NCBI GenBank assembly: GCA_026419775.2
Contig: JAOPGA020000950.1
Location: forward strand, 62,001-126,000
DNA from: Acrasis kona
Lineage: Eukaryota; Heterolobosea; Eutetramitea; Acrasida; Acrasidae
Direction: 5' to 3'
Length of the DNA stretch: 64,000 bases
Below the pieces are notes generated by a model, which did not search any database, was not told where the DNA came from, and saw only the letters and a list, made by a program, of their open reading frames with translations. How positions within the stretch are numbered: the stretch's first letter is position 1; every line of letters starts with the position of its first letter. Positions 1-9,741 of the stretch are shown here, in pieces. The position numbers and the translations under genes are program-made.

Positions 1-207
1 CGTCTTTTTAAGTTTGTTTAATTTATCTAATCACTAGTGTTTTTGGCACTTGTTGGAGGTAGTACGATTGGATATATTATTTTCAACATAGGATTGGGAG
101 AAATGGTTATCAAAAGGGAAAAGATTTCTCACAACCACTATCACCATCGACCTGCAGTACAATATGATAGGATTGAGGAGTCTCCCAAAGTTGTTCATGC
201 TTATTAA
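1..207 (+). CDS. 3' end of a membrane protein (partial)
   Basis: The last exon of a gene that starts left of the window. The reading frame is open from 38 and stops with TAA at 205-207. Just before it lies an intron end with a branch-like CTAAT and AG at 36-37, so the coding part here is 38-207. The tail holds one hydrophobic stretch of about 20 residues (VFLALVGG ... FNIGLG), then a basic, histidine-rich cytosolic-looking end with HNHYHHR and a final VVHAY. That fits a last transmembrane helix plus a short tail. The family cannot be named from this fragment. Confidence 0.5.
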
Positions 208-241
208 ATAATATTTTAAATGTTGTCTGCTTGTCGCATCA

Positions 242-1444
242 ATGTTGATTATTATTGTTTGTTTGAATTTTGTATGCACTCAACCAAACAAAATTAATGG
301 TTGTGGCTCATCTAGAGGCCTTGAAAATTCCCTGTTGTTCCCAGTAGGTAGTCATCTCAAGTGCACACTCAATGTTATCAATAAATCAAAAGAAGTTTTG
401 AGTGAGCGCGGAAGTCACAGTTCGAATTTGTTGGGAATATTCTACGATGAGAGTTTCCGGAAGGTGAAAGAGAAAGTTGTTTATTATACCGCAAAACCAA
501 GAGATGAGGATTTCTCTCAAGACGGCTGCTTCATATAAAAACGTAATTCGCCACCAGATCTGGACGATAGAGAAAGTATACGCGCAAGTAAACGGACATT
601 GTTCGTGTGACGAATCACACTTTGGTAAAATTGATCAGGGGCAGATCACATATCGCGACGAAGAGCAGCCAATGGAGAAATTGGAGCCACTTTTTCTAAA
701 AAGTAAAATGCAAGCTTGTTCATTTAATAATAACTTAACAGAAAACAACATGTTTAATGTTTTTGCATCTCAACCAAAATCCTTTACTCAAATGGAAAAT
801 TTCACCATGAAGATTGACGACAAAAGAACGATGCAGTTTTCTTTGACATTACCGCCAAGTGAGATTCCCCCCAGTTATAAAGGTATGTAAAGTATTCATG
901 TCTTGTGAATGTAAGCATTACTGTATCTTAAATTTGATAATGGATGAAATCGATGTATTGAGAGCGACCGATAAAGAAGATAGACAAGATCTTATGGGCT
1001 ATAAAGCAAAAAAAAGCCAAGAATAGAGACACTTGCCTGAAAGCCGCTCTCTTCATCACCAACAGCACAGGAAGCTATCTAGAGTATACGCTTGGTACGT
1101 AACCGTTTAATGTCGCGAATACGGTGTTCAGCGAGTATTTTGAATTAGAAGATGTGAAGTCACTTATCTCTTTGTTTGAACAGCAAGAGGACATTAGCAT
1201 CGATCCAACGATCGCCACAGTTATTTTTGAAGAGACCGGGGGTGCACAAGACTTACCGTTATGTATCTATCAGAACTACAGAAGTATTATGAAAAAAAAC
1301 GACAAGCGCCGACGTTGGCTGAGTGGTACTTGCCGAACCTCAAATACATTTATTTTATACAATGTTCTTCGATTCTGCTATTATAGAATGTTTTTGTTCT
1401 CATCAAATGTCGTCTTCGTTAATGTTTTAGAAAATGGACTTTGA
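242..1444 (+). CDS. RGP1: Rgp1-like (arrestin-fold) trafficking protein, exon structure tentative
   Basis: Rgp1 is the partner of Ric1 in the guanine-nucleotide exchange complex for Rab6/Ypt6 at the Golgi. Here the order of blocks fits that family: an N-terminal strand region (LFPVGSHLKCTLNVIN), a second strand block with VYAQVNGHCSCD, then the typical LPPSEIPPSYKG turn. Proposed exons with matching phases are 242-463, 522-882, 963-1098 and 1132-1444, giving about 343 aa. The 58-nt first intron ends in a pyrimidine run and AG. The 80-nt second intron and the 3' end after 1320 are the weakest parts, and another intron may lie near 1327-1388. Family assignment rests on short motifs only. Confidence 0.45.
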
Positions 1445-1605
1445 AGTAATCTTGTATTGGTATTTTGCGCTGCTGTTGTTGTAGAAGAACGTCTATGTTA
1501 ATTAGATTGCTCGATAACACAGCGACCTGTTCTGTGTCACCTTGATGCTGATTTTGGATAAAAACGAAATGGTTATTTTTATATGATCAAAATATTTTTA
1601 TAACA

Positions 1606-2869
1606 ATGCAAAACACACACCATACACAATTCGCAGACGATATTACCAACCCAACAGTTAGTAAGTACTAAGCAACAACAATATTGACATTTCACAGCAC
1701 ACAATACCAATGTACCCACAAACCAAATTTTGACCACAAACAGAGAACAGGAAATCCACGATGATATAAAATTAGCCGGAACAAACAAATCAGGTTACCT
1801 TCAATCTGATGTTCGTCCTGTTGGCCACATATATCAAAATGAAGCACCCGTAGTAACCCAGATCCCCACAACACAATATGAACCCGTTTCCATCGTTACT
1901 ACAGCCACAGAGTCATTAGTAGTACCTGGACAAACCCAACCAGTTGCGGTTGCACAAACAGTAGTTCAACAAGATACCTTCCTAAAGCCCAATGCATACC
2001 ATTACAAACAAGATAGTGGTGTTTTTGAAAACTTCACCCATCAAAGAACATTATCAAGAGGTACCGTTGAAGCAAACAAAATACATGACCTAGAAAAGAG
2101 AGTTGAAGAACTTTGCTTACAACAAACTGACCTACAAGAATTCAATCAAGATACCTTAAGAGCCGTTTCATGTGCTGGCAAACAACATTTATGGGGTCTA
2201 AGTCACGGAAAGGATCTCTATCACATGCACTCAACACCCAATGGTATGGAATGGCAATTCTTCCCCACAGCAGGTCTACAATTCAAAGACATTTCCGTTT
2301 CCAAGGGAGGTACGCTATTTGCGATCGGCGCCACCGACAGCTTCGTCTACAAACTTGATCCAACCACAACCCGCATGGATCTGGTAGTTCCAGGTGACAC
2401 CACACGTCTCAGACAAGTCAGCGCCAGCACTAGGAACAAAGTTTATGGATTAGCAGAAGATGGAACCGTATTGTACTTGAGCGCAGACAGATGGGAAAGA
2501 ATGGGAGGAAAGTTGAAAAAGATATCCAGCGGAGGTAAACATTTGTTCAGAAAAACAGAAGTTTGGGGAATTGGATTTGACGACCGTGCCATGAGATGGG
2601 ATCAGAAGGGAATGTGGGAGCCCATCAATGAGGAATTAATCGACATTAGCGTAGCGGCGGATAATGCAATTTATGGCATCAGGAAGCAAGATCAGCAGTT
2701 GGTCAAGTGGGACGGAGAAAAGTTCGTAAAACAGGCGCCACCAACGACCACAGGAGCGGAACCTCAAAGCAAGTGGAGATTGACGAACGTGAGCGCTTAT
2801 AAGGAAAGTAAACATGTGTACGCTGTTGAGGCTGGTACCGGAAACGTATTAAAAATGTCCAACCACTAA
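1606..2869 (+). CDS. Tectonin-repeat beta-propeller protein
   Basis: Tectonin repeats form beta-propellers that bind sugars or lipids. They are known from Physarum, invertebrate lectins and TECPR proteins. Exon 1 is 1606-1660 (start MQNTHHTQF) and exon 2 is 1698-2869, joined across a 37-nt GTAAGT...CAG intron in phase 1, giving 408 aa. The N-terminal ~170 residues are polar with T/Q/V-rich stretches and a short coiled coil (LEKRVEELCLQQ). From about residue 180 the sequence cycles through propeller-like blades: LWGLSHGKDLYHM, LFAIGATDSFVYKL, VYGLAEDGTVLYL, VWGIGFDDRAMRW and IYGIRKQDQQLVKW. There is no signal peptide, so it is probably intracellular. The gene is compact and followed quickly by AATAAA-like sequence. 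Confidence 0.75.
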
Positions 2870-3008
2870 TAAACTCATTCTTTATGTCTCCGACGCGATT
2901 TGTTAGTTATTTGCGTTAATACTTGTTTAATTAGTATTAGCGAGCGGTTGGCCATAACAAGGATTTGGTTTCAGATGAAACAAATCAAAAAACCCGCATT
3001 TCTTCGCC

Positions 3009-4241
3009 ATGTCTGGTCTATTCAGTTCAGCAGCGACGAGTGATGATTTGCCTCGGAGGGCTAGCAATGTTAATTTGCCCCCTATTCTATCAAGCGAGAC
3101 TCCTCAACAGAATATTCCGAGCCTTGACTACGTGTACCAACAGCAACAATACAAGAATAAGTTACTAACACCAAAGATGACGCAGCCAAATTCTCCTGCC
3201 ACACCACAGACACCATCAACAATAGCGGCCAATAACATTGCAACCATGTATATAACCGACCGAAATAACCTGACGGCCTCTTCACCCTCGACATCGTCCC
3301 CTGTACATATCGATGATAAGGCGCAATTGTATCGTAAAATAAACATTGAGCAAATACGCCAGGACGAACAATTAAAATCAATGCATACACAAATTGAGCA
3401 GCAAAAGATATGGCTTAATAACTTGAGGTCCATGCTTGGTCTAGTGCAGGAATCCCTCGTTGATAATAACTTGGCAAAGGTTGAATCGAACCAAGAAAAA
3501 ATGGCACTGCCCACAAACCTCAACCTCGACGCATTTGATGTAAGTAATGAAGTTAACATGAACGTAAATAGCTTTCGTGAACAGTCACATCAATACGTAC
3601 CCTCGAACGGTATGCATACCAACATGGATCAAAAATACTTTCAACAACAACATCAGCACTCTTTACAACCACAACAACAAGTTGCAAGGAATGGTTACTA
3701 TTATGCTGAGAATCCTCAAATGATACATCAACAGCAGCAACAGCAGCAACAACAAATACAACAAATACAAATACAACAACAACAACTTCAACAACAAATC
3801 GACTATAGGTATAATTTACAAACAAGCATGCAGCACCCTGGAATGTATCGACCTGTACAACAGACGCAACCCATACAACAACAGACGCAACCTTTACAAA
3901 TTACACAAGTACAGAGGTCGCTCTACGTTAACCAACCGCAGCAACAGCAACAATATCAAGAACAGCAAAGCGCTTCATACCCACCTTTCGCACAATCTCC
4001 TCCTCTGGTGGTACGATCATTTATAAATGAAACAAATGTGGAGATGAAGAGTTTCGAGAAGCTAACAGAACAACTAGAGAAGCAAAAGAGAGTAAGCGTT
4101 CCACCGGGACCACTGCAAGTTTCCATGAATGTAGGAGTGGTTGGCGACGAGAGAACGTTAGTTTGTAGGGGACCGATAAAGAGGAAGAACAACAGGCCGA
4201 AAGAGTACGACAAACTCATGACAAAGTTTATATTAAAGTGA
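3009..4241 (+). CDS. Glutamine-rich low-complexity protein, function unknown
   Basis: A single-exon frame of 410 aa starts at MSGLFSSAATSDD and ends at FILK. Residues 1-100 are S/T/P-rich and disordered. A short predicted helix (EQIRQDEQLKSMHTQIEQQK) near residue 120-140 could be a coiled coil. Residues ~200-330 are dominated by glutamine runs. The C-terminus is basic (RGPIKRKNNRPKEYDK). No enzymatic motif is visible. Composition resembles transcription or RNA-binding co-factors that are largely disordered, but that is inference. Its stop lies only 4 bp from the stop of the convergent armadillo-like gene. Confidence 0.6.
   Translation: MSGLFSSAATSDDLPRRASNVNLPPILSSETPQQNIPSLDYVYQQQQYKNKLLTPKMTQPNSPATPQTPSTIAANNIATMYITDRNNLTASSPSTSSPVHIDDKAQLYRKINIEQIRQDEQLKSMHTQIEQQKIWLNNLRSMLGLVQESLVDNNLAKVESNQEKMALPTNLNLDAFDVSNEVNMNVNSFREQSHQYVPSNGMHTNMDQKYFQQQHQHSLQPQQQVARNGYYYAENPQMIHQQQQQQQQQIQQIQIQQQQLQQQIDYRYNLQTSMQHPGMYRPVQQTQPIQQQTQPLQITQVQRSLYVNQPQQQQQYQEQQSASYPPFAQSPPLVVRSFINETNVEMKSFEKLTEQLEKQKRVSVPPGPLQVSMNVGVVGDERTLVCRGPIKRKNNRPKEYDKLMTKFILK
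3727..3800 (+). repeat. CAG/CAA trinucleotide-type tract coding poly-Q
   Basis: An imperfect run of CAA and CAG codons with ATACAA interruptions inside the Q-rich gene. It encodes most of the glutamine tract. The mix of CAA and CAG suggests selection for the amino acid rather than recent slippage. A shorter CAA run lies in the ubiquilin gene near 20739-20755. Confidence 0.8.
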
Positions 4242-4245
4242 GTTT

Positions 4246-5435
4246 TTATAAAAACCTTTGGTCAACTCTTTTTACAAATTGATCATAAAAAGTCATATCT
4301 TGAAGTTGCACCACTTCCAAACTTATTTGTACTCCTGCTGTCCGTGACTCTATGGGTTTGAGTGCAGTTTCTATCAACTCTTCGGTCAAGTTTAGGCCAA
4401 GGAAAACTTCGATCCTCTCAGAAAGTGTCTTTAGCAAAACCGTCTCGTTTTCCCTCCGCTTTTCAGCAACACACATTAGTTGGAACAACAAACAAACAAT
4501 TTCCACGCATTTACTACGCAGTTTTTGTGACAAGTGTTTATTTCTAACCATTTCAATAATCATGTCCGGACAACTGTCCTCGCAAAATGAAATAGCACTA
4601 GATATACAATTGTGCAAGGAAGCCTCCAATGTGTCTATGGCCATGATGCGGATCTCTTCCCATAAAATGTCAATGTTGTGTGATGTTTGTGTGACAATTG
4701 TAGCAGATGGTGTGGACAGTGAGTCAAGCAATGGATTACTTGTAGTTTCAGATTGAGAGAAGGCAGCACCACACTCCGATAAAATTTTTACAATAATCTT
4801 TCCGCCCTGAACCGTGGCAAGAGCAGAGGAGCAATAAGGTGATAATAAGCATGCTCCTTCTATGACCGCTAACGACTTCTTGACTTCTTGTATACGAATG
4901 GGACTCAAGTTGTGTTGTGCTTCTGATTTTCCCTTTAGTATGTTATTTACAATGCTCAATATTACATTTGACTCGGGCGATAGTTTTCTGTGTAATAAAG
5001 AGAAAATGGTTACATCTTGTTGGTTCATTGTGATTTTCGATATTAACTCTAAAAGTTGATCTAGACCTTTTTGCCTCTGATAAGAAAATTTACCAGATAC
5101 TAATAAAAGTGCCTTCCGTATGTTATGATTGAGTTCACACTTCCGCATGTCCATAGCAAGCCATTGTTGATAGTTTGTTTCAACCTTGACATCCAAAGAA
5201 TCGAGTTGAGGAGAAGGTTCCGGTGTTATCGAAATGGTCATTCCATTTAGCATTGCAGTGTTGACGTAGAGATATTGCTACTTACAAAATTTTGGCAAAC
5301 TTTATGACAATTGTCGGATTGATACCATTGTTCTGGGCAATTAATGATTAAGTATTGAGTGTATTCAAGAAGAATTTTTATTGTACAATCTTCATTATTT
5401 GTGACAGCATGAAATCTTGAAGAAGTGACATGCAT
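4246..5435 (-). CDS. Armadillo/HEAT-like helical protein, unknown function
   Basis: The main frame 4246-5253 codes a leucine-rich, all-helical sequence typical of armadillo-like folds (KGLDQLLELISKI, LSIVNNILKGKSEA, LRSKCVEIVCLLFQLMC). A second frame upstream, 5286-5435, starts at ATG (MHVTSSRFH) and ends in a perfect GTAAGT donor. It joins in phase 0 to 5184 after a 101-nt intron, giving 362 aa. Because the intron is longer than the local norm and the intronic ATG at 5253 is in frame, translation could instead begin with MLNGMTISITPEP. The two models differ only in the N-terminus. Family not recognised. Confidence 0.6.
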
Positions 5436-5553
5436 GAGGAACAGTTAATTTGAACGTAACACCCTATCACTTCGGATTATTGTTGGAATGTCAATGTGAT
5501 GGTTTACGAACAAATTTACACAAAATAAATTATGCCAACACTAGTTAACAAGC

Positions 5554-6216
5554 TTAAGCTTTCTTTTGTAATAGTGCTTGTGTTCTCCTTCGCTCCTTTT
5601 CTTCTCTTTGTAGTCGCTCATTTCTGAGCTGCTCCATACTCTTTTGAGGTGTTTGCTTTTTATTAGGTTTTTCTTCAGTGTGTTCCTCTCTTTTTCTTTT
5701 TTTGTCTGATGACTCTTTGAGAATGTTTGACCCACTCATGATTTTATGATACCTTGGAACATTTTTATTATTTTGGAATTCTGGTAAGGCACCAAACCGA
5801 ACTCCTTGCGGTGCTACGTCCTCTCTATTTTTCTTTTTTTTACCAAGAGACAGGGTGTCATCCTCGGGCTTTTTGGAACTGCAAACACTTTTAAGATGTT
5901 TTTGTTTTTTACCATCGGTGAGTCCTAGAGAGTCATCAGCAAAGTCCTCAAATAAAGTAAAATGTTTTTCTGAAGCAGCCTCATGTGTAGTGTTGTCTTT
6001 TTCATCAGAATTTAGTTCACTAACATTATTATTGGTCCCGCCGTTCTTCGCTCTTGCCCTTTGGCGCAACAGCTCCAATCTCTTTTCTGATTGAACGTTC
6101 CGTTTCCGTTGATCTTCTGCTAATAACTTCTCTTTATGTTCCTCTTCATCTTGCGCGACCTTTTGTTTGTTATCTACATTCCACACATTCCAACTTTTTG
6201 TCGGCAGAAGGTTCAT
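5554..6216 (-). CDS. LENG1: LENG1-like protein with Cir_N domain
   Basis: The N-terminus MNLLPTKSWNVWNVDNKQKV followed by AQDEEEH matches the Cir_N (CBF1-interacting corepressor N-terminal) motif found in LENG1 and CIR-type nuclear proteins. The rest of the 220 aa is a highly charged helix (LLRQRARAKNGG, EQLRNERLQREEKERRRT) with nuclear-localisation-like KKRKREE. Such proteins co-purify with spliceosomes, but a molecular function is not established. It lies head-to-head with thymidylate kinase with only 56 bp between the start codons, so both promoters must share that gap. Confidence 0.75.
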   Translation of the reverse strand: MNLLPTKSWNVWNVDNKQKVAQDEEEHKEKLLAEDQRKRNVQSEKRLELLRQRARAKNGGTNNNVSELNSDEKDNTTHEAASEKHFTLFEDFADDSLGLTDGKKQKHLKSVCSSKKPEDDTLSLGKKKKNREDVAPQGVRFGALPEFQNNKNVPRYHKIMSGSNILKESSDKKRKREEHTEEKPNKKQTPQKSMEQLRNERLQREEKERRRTQALLQKKA

Positions 6217-6272
6217 ATCAGAGGCTTAATTGTGCGGTTGATCTTGCGGAAGTTTTGTAACTTAAAGTCGAT

Positions 6273-6905
6273 ATGATCAGAGGATGCTTTATCGTGTTCG
6301 AAGGATTAGATAGGTGTGGCAAGACAACACAAATCGACCTATTGATGAAGGCTCTTGTGAACAAGGGAGTAAAATGTGCAGAATATACATTTCCAGATAG
6401 GAGCACATTCATAGGTGGAGCTTGCGGTGCTTACCTCAAAAACGAAAAGGAGATGAACGACAAAGCTATTCATTTGATGTTTTCAGCGAACAGATGGGAA
6501 AAGGAGAAGCAAATTCTTGATACACTACACAATGGAGAAAGTATTATTTGCAGTAGGTATGCATATTCAGGCGTAGCATACTCATGTACAAAACCGGGAA
6601 TGGATTTCAACTGGTGCAAGCAACCAGACCGTGGTCTTCCTGAACCCGATCTAGTTCTTTTCCTTGATATCGATGTAGATGAGGCTGCTAAAAGATCTGA
6701 ATATGGTCAAGAAAGATACGAGAAGAAGGAGGTACAAAAAAAGGTCTTGGAGCAATTCGAAAACCTAATGAAAGGCGATCCAAAGTTCAGTAGAATATCT
6801 GCTTCTCGTCCAATTGAAGTCATTCATGCAGACATAATGGAGAAAGTTCAAAATATGATGAAAGATTGCGCGAGCAAAGAAGTATCGAAATTGTGGATGG
6901 ATTAA
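6273..6905 (+). CDS. DTYMK: Thymidylate kinase (dTMP kinase)
   Basis: Catalyses ATP + dTMP to ADP + dTDP, the last specific step of dTTP synthesis. The 210-aa length is normal. The P-loop is GLDRCGKTTQ at residues 11-20, the dTMP-binding TFPDR follows at about 40, and the conserved SRYAYSGVAY near residue 95-104 supplies the DR(Y)-type motif. The lid region is in QERYEKKEVQ. The P-loop Arg/Asp pair (LDR) is as in eukaryotic enzymes. The gene has no intron and starts 56 bp from the divergent LENG1 start, which suggests a shared promoter. Confidence 0.93.
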   Translation: MIRGCFIVFEGLDRCGKTTQIDLLMKALVNKGVKCAEYTFPDRSTFIGGACGAYLKNEKEMNDKAIHLMFSANRWEKEKQILDTLHNGESIICSRYAYSGVAYSCTKPGMDFNWCKQPDRGLPEPDLVLFLDIDVDEAAKRSEYGQERYEKKEVQKKVLEQFENLMKGDPKFSRISASRPIEVIHADIMEKVQNMMKDCASKEVSKLWMD

Positions 6906-6975
6906 AGTTGTTGTTTGAGATATTTTTGTTGTGATTGTAAAGTCCTATTCAACCTATAAATTGATATTTAACACC

Positions 6976-8202
6976 ATGTCTCCGGGTGTATTTGCAGGTG
7001 ATAGTTTTGTGAATTGGACAGTTTCCATAGCTGTTGATAAGCCCTTCTCACCACCACAAGTCGAAGGTTGCGTGCTACGCTTGAAACATGTGTCCCTAGA
7101 TGTCTTAAGCAGGGAGGACCAAGCTGTTATAGAGGAGGAACTCAGATTAGAAGCTGAAGCAAGGAAAGAGGGTATCAATGCACCCATGCCAAAACACATC
7201 CAAGAATTCATAAAAGCCAAAGAGGAGTTCAAAACAAACATTTTAAATTTGAAGGTTGTAGAAAAGGCAAATGGTTGCGCACTCCAAGTATGCATATATG
7301 ATGATGAAATTAAGAAGAGAAGAAAGTTTGTGTTGGGCACATACTCCAATGCACCAGAGGGAGTTGACGAGCAGTCTTTAAACTTATTCTTTGACGAGGA
7401 ACAAATATCAAATTTAACACTCGAGGCCAAAGGAAGGTCATTTTTAAATAAAAAATATTGTGCTGTCATTGTCCACGGTGAAGTCTACGCCAAAGATGGT
7501 CAAAACATGACTCTTTCCGAGCTACGCAACAGAGCCAAAAAACTCGAAGAAAATGAACACAAAATCAAGATTGAAGCTGTCAAACAAATGTTGAAGGAAT
7601 CTGGCGCACCAACACCAAGACAGAGGAGCGAACAAGAATTAGAAGAGAGACGCAAGCGCAAGAGGGAAGAGGATCAAAAAAAAGAAGAAGATTGCATGGA
7701 AGATCACTCTGAAGCAAGAGAATTTGTAAGACAAGGTGTTAAAATCTTAAACATTTTTGTTGGTCACGGTCGGAAAGCTCAACGTGGTGATAGGGTCACC
7801 GTAGCATATAAAGGAAAGTTAGATCCTGACAAAAATCATGCTTTCGACAAAACTAGTCTTCGTAATCCTTATTCTTTCCGTGTAGGGTCGCGTAAGGTCA
7901 TTAAAGGTATTAACATTGGTGTGGAGGGAATGACATTACATGCCAAACGTGAACTAATCATTCCCCCAGAGAAGGGTTTCGGTGCTACAGGTATCCCAGA
8001 GAAGGTTCCTCCAAACGCTACGCTCTTTTATGATTTGGAGTTGGTTGGTTTGATACCAAAGAAGAAGGTTGACAAGGAGATTGTTGAACAGAATCAATTG
8101 ACACAAAAAGGAAAACTGGACAAGATGAGGAAGCAACAAAAGGAGTTCTCTACAGATTTCACAGTTGGTGGAAGTGCACCAAAGAAGATGAAGCAACAAT
8201 AA
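6976..8202 (+). CDS. Nucleolar-type FKBP peptidyl-prolyl isomerase
   Basis: A 408-aa protein from the first ATG (MSPGVFAGDSF). The N-terminal ~130 residues resemble the nucleoplasmin-like domain of Fpr3/Fpr4/FKBP46 proteins (VDKPFSPPQVEG, LRLKHVSLD). A charged middle (EELEERRKRKREEDQKKEED) looks like a histone-binding linker. Residues ~245-365 form the FKBP fold: VGHGRKAQRGDRVTVAYKG, the FRVGSRKVIKGINIGVEGM pocket edge, and GFGATGIPEKVPPNATLFYD. It ends in a basic KKMKQQ tail. Relatives act as histone chaperones and proline isomerases in rDNA chromatin. Some canonical aromatic pocket residues look altered (FDKTSLRNPYSF), so isomerase strength is uncertain. Confidence 0.85.
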   Translation: MSPGVFAGDSFVNWTVSIAVDKPFSPPQVEGCVLRLKHVSLDVLSREDQAVIEEELRLEAEARKEGINAPMPKHIQEFIKAKEEFKTNILNLKVVEKANGCALQVCIYDDEIKKRRKFVLGTYSNAPEGVDEQSLNLFFDEEQISNLTLEAKGRSFLNKKYCAVIVHGEVYAKDGQNMTLSELRNRAKKLEENEHKIKIEAVKQMLKESGAPTPRQRSEQELEERRKRKREEDQKKEEDCMEDHSEAREFVRQGVKILNIFVGHGRKAQRGDRVTVAYKGKLDPDKNHAFDKTSLRNPYSFRVGSRKVIKGINIGVEGMTLHAKRELIIPPEKGFGATGIPEKVPPNATLFYDLELVGLIPKKKVDKEIVEQNQLTQKGKLDKMRKQQKEFSTDFTVGGSAPKKMKQQ

Positions 8203-8413
8203 AAATAGATTTTGTAATGATTTGTTTTTTGAATGCATTCTGTGATGGAAGAAGAAATTTGTACAAGACAACATAGTGTAATATCGGATGTGATTTGTTT
8301 TTATGAGAATTTCAGATTTTTAATTGTTGATGTAAAACATTCCCCCTGTGAAAATACACTAGAACTTTAGAATGTGAATATATTTATACAATGTATTGTT
8401 TGGACTATAAAAT

Positions 8414-8683
8414 TTAGTAATCCTTCCTCTCCGGTGTGAATGGTTTGTGGAATGAATTTTGTATCACGACCATTCCTATAAAACCACTTAATAATACGAT
8501 CAAAGCCCATCCGCAAAAGCTAATAATAAGAATGGCATACTCCCTTGGGGGAAATAGTTGAACTGCGAAGATGTCCTCATCGAATAACGGTATGATTAGA
8601 ACCCATATTGTGTAGTATATCCACATCATAAAAAACAATATCAGACCATACGTTCCAACTTTCTTTGTGCTATTGACTGCCAT
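8414..8683 (-). CDS. DPM2: DPM2, regulatory subunit of dolichol-phosphate-mannose synthase
   Basis: An 89-aa protein with two membrane helices, starting at MAVNSTKKVG. The motif WIYYTIWVLIIPLFDED followed by FPPREYAILII matches the DPM2 pattern YYTxWVxxxPFxD ... FLPRxYA. DPM2 anchors and stabilises the Dpm1 catalytic subunit in the ER membrane, supplying mannose for N-glycans and GPI anchors. The C-terminal KPFTPERKDY tail is longer than in animals and lacks a KK-type signal. It is divergent from the next gene, with a 42-bp gap between starts. Confidence 0.85.
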   Translation of the reverse strand: MAVNSTKKVGTYGLILFFMMWIYYTIWVLIIPLFDEDIFAVQLFPPREYAILIISFCGWALIVLLSGFIGMVVIQNSFHKPFTPERKDY

Positions 8684-8725
8684 TGTTTTATTTTGTTGTT
8701 GGACAACCAAGGCGCATAACAAGGT

Positions 8726-9474
8726 ATGTACTTGGTAAACAGCGTAATACACAGGAAAAATGAATTTACAGACCAAACGGACTTGAGTAAAGAAAGCGTG
8801 ATATCGGCGTTGCAGGGACAAATTGATTCTTCCCCTAACGTTGATCTTGTTAACGAATACTTGGATGACATTATACTAAACGAAGATGAGAGGAGAAATC
8901 TATTCAAAAATCCCGAAACTCGCATAACGAAGATTATACAAAACAAAGATCCGAACAACCCCCCAATTTTTGATATACCATTCTTGCAGTTTGACGAAGT
9001 GTCGACACGAGCTGCTTTCACTCTGTCAAAGGGTTCATTTGTTCCGAAAGCACCCATAATAGCCCCTCAGAATATATACTCTCTACCTGGCGCGGGAGCG
9101 GTAACAAGCACAGATAAAGATGGTTCCCTAGAAGATGACGGGTCCAGAAAAAAGAAGAAGAAAAAGAAAAAAAAGGACAGAGAAGGAAGAGAGAAGGAGG
9201 GAGAAGATGGTGAGCGCAAAAAGAAAAAAGTAAGGACTTTCGTGTACTTTAAAGTAAACATTATTAGAAAAAGAGGCATCGCGAAGGAGAGGGAAAAGAA
9301 GAGAAAGGTAATTAAATTCGTTTTTGTGACATTCTAATCAAAGTAGAAGAAAGAAGGAAGAAAAAGAAAAAGAGGAGGAAGGTAATTAAATTCATTTTTG
9401 TGATTTTCTAAATCAAATAACAGACGGAAGAAGAGGAAGCTCCCGAGGACCCATCGATTATTAAACTATTATAA
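8726..9474 (+). CDS. Lysine-rich nuclear protein with duplicated intron, function unknown
   Basis: Four exons in phase, 8726-9229, 9268-9307, 9347-9381 and 9424-9474, give 209 aa. The first ~120 residues are a folded-looking part (VNEYLDDIILNEDERRNLF, IFDIPFLQFDEVSTRAAF, IIAPQNIYSLPGA). The remainder is an almost pure K/R/E tail ending in APEDPSIIKLL. Introns are 38, 39 and 42 nt; the second and third are near copies of each other. The first ATG sits inside a possible donor (GTATGT), so a non-coding first exon is also possible. I do not recognise the family; the basic tail suggests a nucleic-acid-associated protein. Confidence 0.65.
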
Positions 9475-9741
9475 TGTTCATGTAAATAATGTCTTGTGTC
9501 AAATCCAAAAAAGTATCCTAGAAAAAGTGCTGGTTAAGGTTGCTATTGTGACAATAATAGATAACTCCTGTTCAGTGTTTGTAATTGTTCACATAATCAT
9601 TAGAATAAAGATCAACATCAAGAACTCTTGGTGCATAATAAAAATAAATATTTAATAGTGAAATGTTTCTAAATTAGAGTAGTTTCTGCGCCTGTTCGTA
9701 ATATCCTCTTTTGCAAGTGGTTTGGGAATTGATTTGTTATA

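Noticed and set aside
5185-5285. Treating the 101-nt gap as certain intron
   Set aside because: The donor is perfect and phases match, but the in-frame ATG inside it allows a one-exon start; both models are given.
9067-9279. Phe/Ser-rich minus-strand frame
   Set aside because: Reverse of the AAG/AAA lysine tract; low-complexity shadow.
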